Assembly: GCA_964419335.1 (NCBI GenBank)
Contig: CAYQOX010000005.1
Coordinates: forward strand, 1 to 64,000
Source: CAYQOX01 sp964419335
GTDB taxonomy: Bacteria > Hinthialibacterota > Hinthialibacteria > Hinthialibacterales > Hinthialibacteraceae
Length of the DNA stretch: 64,000 nt
Reading direction: 5' to 3'
The notes beneath the pieces were generated by a model. The model ran no database searches. It saw nothing but the letters and a program-made list of their open reading frames with translations, and was not told the origin of the DNA. Shown here piece by piece: positions 8,680 to 16,872 of this stretch. How positions within the stretch are numbered: the stretch's first letter is position 1; the number at the start of each line of letters is the position of its first letter. A program made the translations under genes and the position numbers.

Positions 8680-11610
8680 TTGAAATATTTTTTAGGTTTT
8701 GTATTTGTTTTGTTCGTTCTCGCCCCACTGGGAAATTCAGAAGAGATCAATGAGTTTGAGGTATTACCTTCTGACTACACCCTTTATATCGCAGGCTCTC
8801 TTTATAATGGAGACAACCAGCCTATTGTCGATTCAGTAGTAAGTTGGAGACATTTTTTATATTGTTCACTGCGCTATCCGAACGGGGATCAGAAGTTAGA
8901 AGTATGGAACGTACAAGATCCAACGGAGCCTCAACGAATTCAAGTCATCGAGTATAGGAACTTGATGGATGGTCCCCTATCTTTTAAATATTTGCCGAAG
9001 ATCAATGTGTTTGGCAATTGTGTATGGGTTCGGGTTAGATACAACAATATTCTTTTTAAACCTAATGAATCTGGTGAATTGATTTATGAGAAAGAGATTA
9101 CCGATAAGGATTTGCTAGGTATGCCAAACGAAGAAGCCTCTTACCGTATGCGGAGGGCAGGCCAATATGGAACTTTTTACGGTATTGTGTATGGTCCCGG
9201 CATCGTGCCCCCGGAAGAAGAATACGGATACGTTATTTTAACGCATCAGGATCCAGAAAATCCCCGACTTTTGAAGAATCGTATTCCCCGGGGACATGAT
9301 CGAGCCTTTGAATTTCCAGGACCGATTGAGGGTGTTTTAGGAAACAAACCCGTTTCCTTTTCTGTGGATGAGGAAGAAAAATCTATTGAATTATTTTATA
9401 GAACCCCAGCCAGCAAAGAATTTGTGGATGTACTATGGGTGCCTCATCTAAAAGAATTGTTTCATTCCGAAACCCTGGAAAACACTTTGGAAGAACAAAT
9501 CAACAAAGTTATTAAAACCGATTCGATTGAAATCGGGTTTAGCGAAGCGATTGAAGCCTATTCTTCTAACTTGCAATTAGAAGAAGACGTCACCTTGAGT
9601 GAATTAATTCAACAAATCCATGCTTCGGATGTAAAACTGATTGACTTAATGGAAACCTATGGCATCCACAGAGATGATCCTATAGAGCGGGCAATAAAAC
9701 TTATTCTTCATCATCATTTCCCTCAAGATCCTGAGATCCAACTGGGAGAAATGATGTTCAAACCGCTAGTTGAAAAGTGGTTGGATGAACTCTTTAACAT
9801 CCCGCTCAACGATATTGTAGAAATTAAAAACACTATAGCGGGAATGCTTAATGAAGGAATTACCAAAGAAACAGCCGCACGCCTTTTCTTGGAAAGATAT
9901 ATCAAACCCCTACTGGAAAAGGATACTCCAGAATGGATATTCTGGACATTAGAAGAATTGGTAGAAAAAGTACTTGAAGTCGATGAAGTTAAAGATGTTT
10001 CTGAGAATATTAAAAAGGTAAATACCACCATCAAAAAAGCGACTCTTATGGATGTGTTCTTGAAAACTATTGAAAACCTTTTCGAGTATCCACTGGATGA
10101 GGATTTCCCAGAAGATGTTCCGGAATTTTTAAATGCCATATTATATGAAAAAGGGGCTCGATTAAATCCGGAAGGACTCGCCTTCATGGAAATGTTGAAA
10201 TTTTACCAATATTATATAAAGAACGACGAGTATCAAAAATATGACGAACAATTTGCAGAAATATTGACAGAGAGCCAGAGAAATCTAGCTCAAACAGTCG
10301 TTGATCAAATAAGTCCTTTCTTAGATGCAATCACTTTCCAGGGTACAGTTTCTGACCGGTTGTCTACTTATACAGAAGATGTACCTTATCGAACAATCTT
10401 TGTGAATACCATGAGTAAAGTCATTCTCCAGCAATTGCAAAAGGCTGGTGTGAACACAGAGCAAACAGTCGAAGAGTTGATGGACCAATACAGCCTGTAC
10501 CTAGAAATGGATGATATACCTTTCACTTCTTCGGAAGATCCTGCAGAAATTCAAGATTTAACTCAGGTCATAGAAGAAGAGATTCATCAAGCCGAAAAAA
10601 CAATTCAAGAATATTGGTTTTTATGCAGTCAAGAAACCGAATTTTTTAACACCGCTTGCAAACTAATTCTTTATGAGATTGTCCATGAACAATGGGGCGA
10701 TCTGCCTATTGATAGCACACTTCATAATTTCATATACGATTTTATGGTGCATCGTGTAGACACAAAAACCAATTGGGCAGAGAAATTGGATACTGTTTTT
10801 AAAGATTTTGTTCTCACAAGTATGGGGGATTGTCCCGCTTTTCTTTCTGGCGATCTCCGCTTGCCAGAACGTGCCTATAGAGGTGATTTAATCGCTCGTT
10901 GGCAAATGGCTTTTAAAATAGCGAAGACAGCAACCAATATTAGTAATCCTAACCTCTCATTCACATTTCAAACAATGGAAATTACGACCCGTGAAGCCTA
11001 CAGACAGGCGGTTGGTGCGATCATGGAATCGTTGCTCATGGAATTTGCTCAAATGATGCGTGAAAAAATGTTTTATGGTTTTGAAAACTGGGTCTCTTTA
11101 ACAGAATATCATGAACGAACAATTCATTATGATTACTTAACTCAGCTTGATCCGATTCGAATTCACCCCTTCACTCAGCAAGACCGGCTTGGCTTTATCG
11201 GTCTGGAAGAATGGGATATCGTTAACCCGCGTTCTATCTCCCTGGTGATTTTCAATCCCTTCATGGACTACAACGTCGTCCATGAATATGTCTTTGAAAA
11301 TAAATGGGGACATGTGGATAATATCCATACGGATCAAAATGTAGTGGGAATTTTTGGTTCGGAATACGTAGGAGCATTCGACATTCAGCCGGCAGCGGCA
11401 TTGATTGCCATGGAAAAAAACCGTATCCAAGTTCATAAAATTCACTATTGGGAATTACCTTCGACCGCAGGCATGGTCCCAGTTGCCAACCAGAATTACA
11501 TGGCTTTATATGGCCCTTATGGCATACACCTAGTTCCCTACCCCACAATAAAGACTAGTTCAGAAGAAGAGGACAATACCATAATAGAACAATGGAGTTT
11601 GTATGAATAA
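8680..11610 (+). CDS. large secreted protein of unknown function, propeller-like ends around a long helical insert
   Basis: The 976-residue protein uses a TTG start at 8680, supported by GGGAGGG eight bases upstream, and has a Sec signal peptide (about residues 1-20). Residues 25-260 and about 840-960 contain strand-rich repeats of the kind found in beta-propellers of secreted bacteria (phrases such as VWNVQDP and ILTHQDPENP). Residues 265-830 are predominantly acidic amphipathic helices with many EE/DE pairs and no recognised domain. The C-terminus ends I-I-E-Q-W-S-L-Y-E, shared in pattern with two other secreted proteins in this window. I do not recognise the family. Codon use looks more AT-rich than in the neighbours. 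Confidence 0.85.
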   Translation: MKYFLGFVFVLFVLAPLGNSEEINEFEVLPSDYTLYIAGSLYNGDNQPIVDSVVSWRHFLYCSLRYPNGDQKLEVWNVQDPTEPQRIQVIEYRNLMDGPLSFKYLPKINVFGNCVWVRVRYNNILFKPNESGELIYEKEITDKDLLGMPNEEASYRMRRAGQYGTFYGIVYGPGIVPPEEEYGYVILTHQDPENPRLLKNRIPRGHDRAFEFPGPIEGVLGNKPVSFSVDEEEKSIELFYRTPASKEFVDVLWVPHLKELFHSETLENTLEEQINKVIKTDSIEIGFSEAIEAYSSNLQLEEDVTLSELIQQIHASDVKLIDLMETYGIHRDDPIERAIKLILHHHFPQDPEIQLGEMMFKPLVEKWLDELFNIPLNDIVEIKNTIAGMLNEGITKETAARLFLERYIKPLLEKDTPEWIFWTLEELVEKVLEVDEVKDVSENIKKVNTTIKKATLMDVFLKTIENLFEYPLDEDFPEDVPEFLNAILYEKGARLNPEGLAFMEMLKFYQYYIKNDEYQKYDEQFAEILTESQRNLAQTVVDQISPFLDAITFQGTVSDRLSTYTEDVPYRTIFVNTMSKVILQQLQKAGVNTEQTVEELMDQYSLYLEMDDIPFTSSEDPAEIQDLTQVIEEEIHQAEKTIQEYWFLCSQETEFFNTACKLILYEIVHEQWGDLPIDSTLHNFIYDFMVHRVDTKTNWAEKLDTVFKDFVLTSMGDCPAFLSGDLRLPERAYRGDLIARWQMAFKIAKTATNISNPNLSFTFQTMEITTREAYRQAVGAIMESLLMEFAQMMREKMFYGFENWVSLTEYHERTIHYDYLTQLDPIRIHPFTQQDRLGFIGLEEWDIVNPRSISLVIFNPFMDYNVVHEYVFENKWGHVDNIHTDQNVVGIFGSEYVGAFDIQPAAALIAMEKNRIQVHKIHYWELPSTAGMVPVANQNYMALYGPYGIHLVPYPTIKTSSEEEDNTIIEQWSLYE

Positions 11611-11729
11611 CCTCAATAATAACCACAGAAAAATATAGAAGAGATTTATTTCTATTTAAATAAAGAGCATGTGTACATTATGGGATAAAAACTAGTTCAT
11701 AAAAAAAGTTTATTATTCATTTCTTCGCT

Positions 11730-11787
11730 ATCAGCATGGTGGAAAGGTGTAAGGTACGATCACTGCTTCTACATGCTGATTTTTTTT
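11730..11787 (+). terminator. terminator with a long loop after the 976-residue protein
   Basis: ATCAGCATG (11730-11738) pairs perfectly with CATGCTGAT (11772-11780), followed by eight T residues to 11787. The 33-base loop is unusually long. It lies 120 bases beyond the upstream stop codon and just before the pseudopilin promoter, so it could end that transcript or a separate small RNA. Confidence 0.7.
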
Positions 11788-11798
11788 GAAATTTATAA

Positions 11799-11828
11799 TC
11801 GACTTTTTGCCCTTTTGTTTGGTATAAT
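11799..11828 (+). promoter_or_regulatory. promoter for the pseudopilin gene
   Basis: TCGACT at 11799-11804, an 18-base spacer, then a consensus TATAAT at 11823-11828. The bases TGG directly before the -10 box make an extended -10 element. Transcription would start near 11835, giving a leader of about 45 bases. The flgM promoter at 42666-42694 has the same elements. Confidence 0.7.
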
Positions 11829-11878
11829 CAAATCTATAAGCAAATCAAACATTCTCGCAATAAGACAAGGGCAAAATA

Positions 11879-12535
11879 ATGAAAACAAAACTAGGATTCA
11901 CTTTGATAGAACTTTTAATTGTTGTGGCCATCATCGGCATCCTTGCGGCTATAGCCGTCCCCAATTTCCTCAACGCTCAAACCCGGGCGAAGGTCGCTCG
12001 CGCGCAGAGCGACTTAAGAACTATTAGTACCGCGCTAGATATGTACCAACTCGACCATAATGAGTTTCCCTGGCCCCATCGAGGCGGGAACGTAATTACG
12101 GTCGTGCATGAATTAACCACACCGGTTCCCTATCTCCCATCGATCGGATTTGATGATCCATTTGCACCCCGCGACAAACTCGAACAGCTCGATAGTTTCT
12201 CTCAAGGTGGTCTCTTTGAAAGTTATGTCTATGTCCATTACCGCGGACGGTGGGGGAAAGATGGGAATCAATGTGCGGGGCGTTATGGCGTCCCGATTTC
12301 TCAATGTCCGAAGGGATATGGGATGAAATCGATAGGCCCCGATCTCACGAATAACGGGGGCGTACATTGGGCGTTGGAAATGAAACTCCTAGGTGGAGAA
12401 GTGACCCCGGGGAATCCCATTGTGCAACCTGGCATGCATGCCAACGACAGGCTCTACAATGTGAGTAACGGCCTCTATAGCTATGGGGATATCGTACGTG
12501 CGGGAGGAGAAATCTTTGCCACTGGTGGGGGATGA
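11879..12535 (+). CDS. PulG/XcpT-type prepilin-like protein (pseudopilin)
   Basis: A 218-residue protein with a textbook type IV pilin/pseudopilin N-terminus: a short basic leader ending in G, then FTLIELL with the conserved Glu5 and a hydrophobic helix (IVVAIIGILAAIAVPNF). A prepilin peptidase would cut after the Gly and methylate the Phe. The next segment (residues about 40-65, DLRTISTALDMYQLDHNEFP) is typical of a large group in candidate phyla where such proteins are multiplied and often stand alone. The remaining domain is Gly-rich beta structure. AAGGG is seven bases upstream of the ATG. No other secretion gene is nearby, so it may depend on a system encoded elsewhere. Confidence 0.9.
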   Translation: MKTKLGFTLIELLIVVAIIGILAAIAVPNFLNAQTRAKVARAQSDLRTISTALDMYQLDHNEFPWPHRGGNVITVVHELTTPVPYLPSIGFDDPFAPRDKLEQLDSFSQGGLFESYVYVHYRGRWGKDGNQCAGRYGVPISQCPKGYGMKSIGPDLTNNGGVHWALEMKLLGGEVTPGNPIVQPGMHANDRLYNVSNGLYSYGDIVRAGGEIFATGGG

Positions 12536-12981
12536 AATTAGTATAAAAAGAAACATACGAAACCCAGTTGCGATTTCGCCAGTCAAAGAATAGATCAAAA
12601 ATGAGCCATGGCTATGGCCAATGGATAAGAGTATGATTATGCTTTTAGCCATCCACAAATTGAGCGAATAATATTTAGTGCCCAAGGTGGCATGAAAAGG
12701 AACGATATCACAAAACCTAAATTCCTCTCTTCTCACCCATTTCTCCCCTGGGTTTTTATCAAATTGTTTTAAAATATAATATAAACATAATCATCGAAGA
12801 AAAGGAGTTCTATTGCCTATGGTAAGCAAATAATGGACTTGAATTCGTGTATTTCATTCATGTGACCTGCTATCAAAACCGAGGAAGAACTTTGCCGTAT
12901 GAGATAAACATCCAGTGCTCAACTGAACTTTCGTTGATTTTTTTGAATGAGATGAAGGTATGACAGAAAGGAGAGTCCTCC
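12536..12981 (+). promoter_or_regulatory. 446-base leader region before the activase gene with mini reading frames
   Basis: No full gene is visible. A consensus TATAAT lies at 12775-12780 without a clear -35. Next, AAAGGAG (12801-12807) precedes a seven-codon frame starting TTG at 12813 and stopping at 12833. Its TAA overlaps the ATG of a second tiny frame (12833-12865). Further on, a weak five-base stem (TCAAC 12919-12923, GTTGA 12933-12937) is followed by seven T residues. This order (promoter, mini frames, U-tailed hairpin, gene) resembles an attenuator, but each element alone is weak. Confidence 0.4.
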
Positions 12982-15060
12982 ATGACCACCCAAAAGATTC
13001 GAGTCGGCATGCCATCCATGGGAGAATATGGAAGATGGCTATATAAATCAATCAATAAAGCCCTGAAAGAAATAGAAATCGAGCATGTCGAATTCGAACT
13101 GGCTCCACCGATCACAAAAAAAACCATTAATCGGGGAGAACAGCACATGGATGAAAATATGTGCTTACCGGCAAAGATCCTACTCGGCAGTATTATTGAA
13201 CTCCACGAACGTGGGAATGATATTGTGCTGGAATGGGATAATTGCGGTGATTGTCGGCAAAAAACCTATTGCTTGGTCCATCAAAGCATCTTGCGTCAGC
13301 TTGGCCTTCATGTGAAGGTACTGGCAGTACAGCCCAACAATTTTGCGGGATGGTTACAAGAAATCGTTCCGAATCTTTCCTTCAACAAACAACGAATATT
13401 TATTCGTAACGTATTGAGAGAACTCTGGAAATACGACAAGCATGTTTTGGAAAAACAATCAAATCCTCCCACCACAAAACCCAAAATTGGTATCTGCGGA
13501 GAAATCTATACGATTTTGGAGCCTGCAGCAAATTTGGGGATCCTCTCTCGTCTTGAAGAGCAAGGAGCCTTTGTGCACAATGCCCTGCCCTTAACCCAAT
13601 TCATGTTTTACGATCTGTTGGATGGAGAAAATAGAATCAAGTGGGCGTTGACTTTCGCTTACCTTGGAATGTATCACGAACTTTGGAATTGGTGCTGCAA
13701 AAAGATGAAACGGCCCGATATTGATCATTCCCTTTTCCAACAGGCTCAAAAGATAACCCAAAAGTACTTTCCCAAAGACACAGTAGGTGGTCATGGAAAA
13801 GAGAGTGTCACCTGGGCAATTTATTATGCCCTGGCTGGTTATGATGGAGTCGTGCATATTATGCCTTTCCCGTGTATGCCCGAAGCCACAGTTTCTTCCT
13901 TGATTGATGAAGTATCTAAAGATTTTGGAATCCCAGTTAATCAGCTGGTCTTTGATCAACAATTTGGTGAACAGAACCTTTTAACCCGTGCCGAAGCGAT
14001 GGTTAACCTGCTTCGCTTTAAGAAAAGAGGCTTGAAGTCAACGCTGGAGACTCGACGCGCCGGCTATTGGCTTGGATTAGATGTCGGTAGTACATCAACA
14101 AAAGCCGTTCTCTTGGATGGTGAAACTTTAGAAATCATTGATTTCGAGTATCAATTAACTCATCGTGAACCGATTCATGCTATCAAACGCGTCATCACCG
14201 CGATCAGAAACCGGCATCCTGAAAAAAGAATACAAGGCGGGGCTACTACCGGTTCAGGCCGAAGCTTAGCCAAGGCCCTACTCGAGGCCCCCCTGGCGGT
14301 AGATGAAATTAGCTGCCAAGTGTTCGGTTGTAAGCTTACCTCCGCTTCTGTACGTTCAATCATAGAAATCGGTGGGCAGGATAGTAAATACATCAAATTG
14401 GATAAGTTTGGCGTTCCCACCTGGTTTAATATGAACAGTATTTGTTCTGCAGGTACTGGGGGATTTTTGTCCTCCGCCGCTCGGGAATTTAAAATCCCCA
14501 TTGAAAATCTTGGAACTTGTGCTCGTTCGGCCGGATGCGGTATTTCAATTACCGGCCGATGCAGTGTTTTTGCTGAATCTGACATCGTTTCTAAGCAGCA
14601 AGCAGGTTATCCTGTGAACGCGATCGTCAAAGGAATGTGCCGCGCGTTAGCTCAGAATTATTTGAGCAACGTTTGCCGAACAGAAAAGCTCGAGGGGCCC
14701 ATTATGTTTACTGGGGCCGTCGCTCTCAATGAAGGGGTCGTGGATGCGTTTTCAGAATTAACCCAGCAAGAGATTCTAGTGCATCCTTATCAACGCGTTT
14801 CGGGCGCCATTGGGGCTGCGTTTATGGCGCTTGCACAAAATGCTGCCGGTGGTTTTGAGGTATGCAATTCTGAAACCGAGTTTGGTTCTTATACTTTTAA
14901 TTGCTATGATTGTTCAAACGAATGTGAAATCTCCCTTATTCATCGAGATAATCGCATTGTTTGCGCTTTAGGTAATCGTTGCGGGAAATATGAAAAATAT
15001 GTAGATAAAGACCTTGATTCGATAGTGGTAGAATCGAGGGTCGCGGCCGAAGTGGTTTAA
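12982..15060 (+). CDS. fused DUF2229 / BadF-BadG-BcrA-type ATPase, 2-hydroxyacyl-CoA dehydratase activase relative
   Basis: The 692-residue protein has an N-terminal DUF2229-like half (about 1-350) with Cys61 (MCLPAK), Cys88, Cys91 and Cys97 (CGDC then YC) and Cys298. The C-terminal ASKHA ATPase (about 362-620) has GLDVGSTSTK at 365-374. Cys488 (CSAGTG) and Cys527 (GRCSVFAES) correspond to the ligands that hold the single [4Fe-4S] cluster between two activase subunits. A further Cys-rich tail (Cys641, 644, 648, 667) may bind another cluster. Such proteins use ATP to push electrons into very low-potential clusters of dehydratases or double-cubane proteins. No partner enzyme is adjacent. AAAGGAGAG lies just upstream of the ATG. 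It points to an anaerobic lifestyle. Confidence 0.88.
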   Translation: MTTQKIRVGMPSMGEYGRWLYKSINKALKEIEIEHVEFELAPPITKKTINRGEQHMDENMCLPAKILLGSIIELHERGNDIVLEWDNCGDCRQKTYCLVHQSILRQLGLHVKVLAVQPNNFAGWLQEIVPNLSFNKQRIFIRNVLRELWKYDKHVLEKQSNPPTTKPKIGICGEIYTILEPAANLGILSRLEEQGAFVHNALPLTQFMFYDLLDGENRIKWALTFAYLGMYHELWNWCCKKMKRPDIDHSLFQQAQKITQKYFPKDTVGGHGKESVTWAIYYALAGYDGVVHIMPFPCMPEATVSSLIDEVSKDFGIPVNQLVFDQQFGEQNLLTRAEAMVNLLRFKKRGLKSTLETRRAGYWLGLDVGSTSTKAVLLDGETLEIIDFEYQLTHREPIHAIKRVITAIRNRHPEKRIQGGATTGSGRSLAKALLEAPLAVDEISCQVFGCKLTSASVRSIIEIGGQDSKYIKLDKFGVPTWFNMNSICSAGTGGFLSSAAREFKIPIENLGTCARSAGCGISITGRCSVFAESDIVSKQQAGYPVNAIVKGMCRALAQNYLSNVCRTEKLEGPIMFTGAVALNEGVVDAFSELTQQEILVHPYQRVSGAIGAAFMALAQNAAGGFEVCNSETEFGSYTFNCYDCSNECEISLIHRDNRIVCALGNRCGKYEKYVDKDLDSIVVESRVAAEVV

Positions 15061-15080
15061 TTACTCATCCCTTTTGAGCC

Positions 15081-16856
15081 TTATTCATCTTTGTTCACGG
15101 AAAATGGATGATTATAATTCGATATGACTTCTGAAATCCTAAGGGCTCGATCATAAATTTTCATCTGTTTTATCACACCAGAAAGATTATGGCCAACGTG
15201 CATTTTCTCACTCTCGAGATCATGCAATCCATCCGGCAAGCGTCCCCATCCCCGCCCGCGTACTTCATCTCCATCACACACAATTCCATCGATGACATAG
15301 ATCAACACCCGCGGACCGGCATCACAGAGTATACCCACATGGTGCCATTGATTTGTTTCAAAGAGGTTCGGATCACAGGGCCATTCATAAGTCTGTTCTC
15401 CATCGCTCAGCACTGTCTTAATATTCCGCTGATCATCCACAATCACTTGTATGCCCTTCTCTTGATTTCCCCTCGTATCAATCAAAATTTGACCAGGCTT
15501 GATCTCATCCAAGCGCAGCCAAAAATCAAAAGTAAAACCACCTATCCTTAAATCGACCTCCAGGGGATTCTCAAACGTATTCTTTTCTCCTTCATAAACC
15601 ACTCCTGTACGAACAATTTCTCTTCGTTTTCCCTGATTCCAAAGACCTTTCAACAATTCCCGATTGATCTCATGCACGCGTGCGACCGACTTTTGAGTTT
15701 CCGATATCCAATAACGCCCATCTTCTTCAATCAAATCTGGATAGCTAATTCGCACCGAAGTGCCCGCGGGATCATACAAGACAATCTCGGGTTGTGACCA
15801 ATGGAGTTCGCCATCGATTTCTTCACCCCCGCAAAGCCATACGGGATTTCGCTTACTATAATCAGTCCCGCCAAAATGGTTAAACCAAAAAAGGTATTTG
15901 CCATTTTGGGTTTTCCAGACTTTGGGGCAGGCGCGGTTATGCTTGAACTTACGCCCTCCGGGAGTATAGGTCGCAATCTCTGGCTCACTCCAAGTCCGCC
16001 CGCCGTCACGGCTATAGGATTGGCAAGGATGCCCTATCGCCGTGCGATACATACAAAATAAATCGTCTCCGCTTAACGGAACAAGATTATGCTCTTCTTG
16101 AACCGAGCCGAACTCTTCGTTGCGTATTCCATGTTGCCCTTCAGGCCACATCTCCCATTCAATGTTTCGAGGGTCATCTTCTTGCAAGATGGAAGAAGAA
16201 TGAAAGAGCCAGCCTTCCCCTTCTTCCAACATATAGCGTCCGAGTTTGGTAAAGGCGAAGTAAACACTCCCCTGATGAATCATGGGCTTATCAATTCCCC
16301 AAAAGATTTGCGTCCCATCATCCAGACCATTGTTTTCATCACAGGCCGTCCAGCGCACCGGCAATCGATAGCGCTCGTTTGACCATGTACGCCCATGATC
16401 ATCGGAATACTTATACACATACCACCCCAGCATATCCGCCCGCCGTCCGGTAACGCGATCTCCGTTATAATCATAGAATGCGTACACCCGCCCCGAGGGG
16501 GTGACCAAAGGAACCACCCACGAGGCCTCCGGTCCATTCGCCGGCTCGATATCGATTAACTCTCCCCATGTCTTACCTCGATCTTCGCTGATCGTCGCGA
16601 CAACATGTTGTCCCGGTTGACCTTCCCTTCCTTCGCCAGTGGTCAAAGTACACAACCAGTTCCCATCCTGGGTACGTACAATATAGGGTTGGTCACAATA
16701 CCCCTCATCGGGAATCACATTGCCATTGCGGATATTTCGCGCATCGTGGAGTTGATACTCGGTTCCAATGCGCTCCAACTCTTCATCTTCTGCATCAACA
16801 GAAAATAGAGGAACGAGCAGAAAGATAGAAAGAAAAAAGTGAAAAGCGCTTTTCAT
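15081..16856 (-). CDS. secreted sialidase-like (BNR) protein with C-terminal LamG-like domain
   Basis: A 591-residue protein with a Sec signal peptide (1-22). Asp-box (BNR) motifs are seen at about 90-97 (SEDRGKTW), 151-158 (SDDHGRTW) and 282-289 (SRDGGRTW), which marks a six-bladed sialidase-type propeller. Residues about 415-585 form a concanavalin/LamG-like sandwich with the usual WHHVGIL and IYDRAL phrases, a likely carbohydrate-binding module. The sialidase fold covers several activities, so neuraminidase function is not proven. It is 16 bases from the S9 peptidase gene on the same strand and is probably co-transcribed with it. AGGAG lies 11 bases before the ATG. Confidence 0.87.
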   Translation of the reverse strand: MKSAFHFFLSIFLLVPLFSVDAEDEELERIGTEYQLHDARNIRNGNVIPDEGYCDQPYIVRTQDGNWLCTLTTGEGREGQPGQHVVATISEDRGKTWGELIDIEPANGPEASWVVPLVTPSGRVYAFYDYNGDRVTGRRADMLGWYVYKYSDDHGRTWSNERYRLPVRWTACDENNGLDDGTQIFWGIDKPMIHQGSVYFAFTKLGRYMLEEGEGWLFHSSSILQEDDPRNIEWEMWPEGQHGIRNEEFGSVQEEHNLVPLSGDDLFCMYRTAIGHPCQSYSRDGGRTWSEPEIATYTPGGRKFKHNRACPKVWKTQNGKYLFWFNHFGGTDYSKRNPVWLCGGEEIDGELHWSQPEIVLYDPAGTSVRISYPDLIEEDGRYWISETQKSVARVHEINRELLKGLWNQGKRREIVRTGVVYEGEKNTFENPLEVDLRIGGFTFDFWLRLDEIKPGQILIDTRGNQEKGIQVIVDDQRNIKTVLSDGEQTYEWPCDPNLFETNQWHHVGILCDAGPRVLIYVIDGIVCDGDEVRGRGWGRLPDGLHDLESEKMHVGHNLSGVIKQMKIYDRALRISEVISNYNHPFSVNKDE

Positions 16857-16872
16857 AAGTCAGATTCTCCTA

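Noticed and set aside
9723..10187. Ser-rich antisense frame in the 976-residue protein gene
   Set aside because: It is the complement of Glu-rich helices (GAA read as TTC) and has no independent signals.
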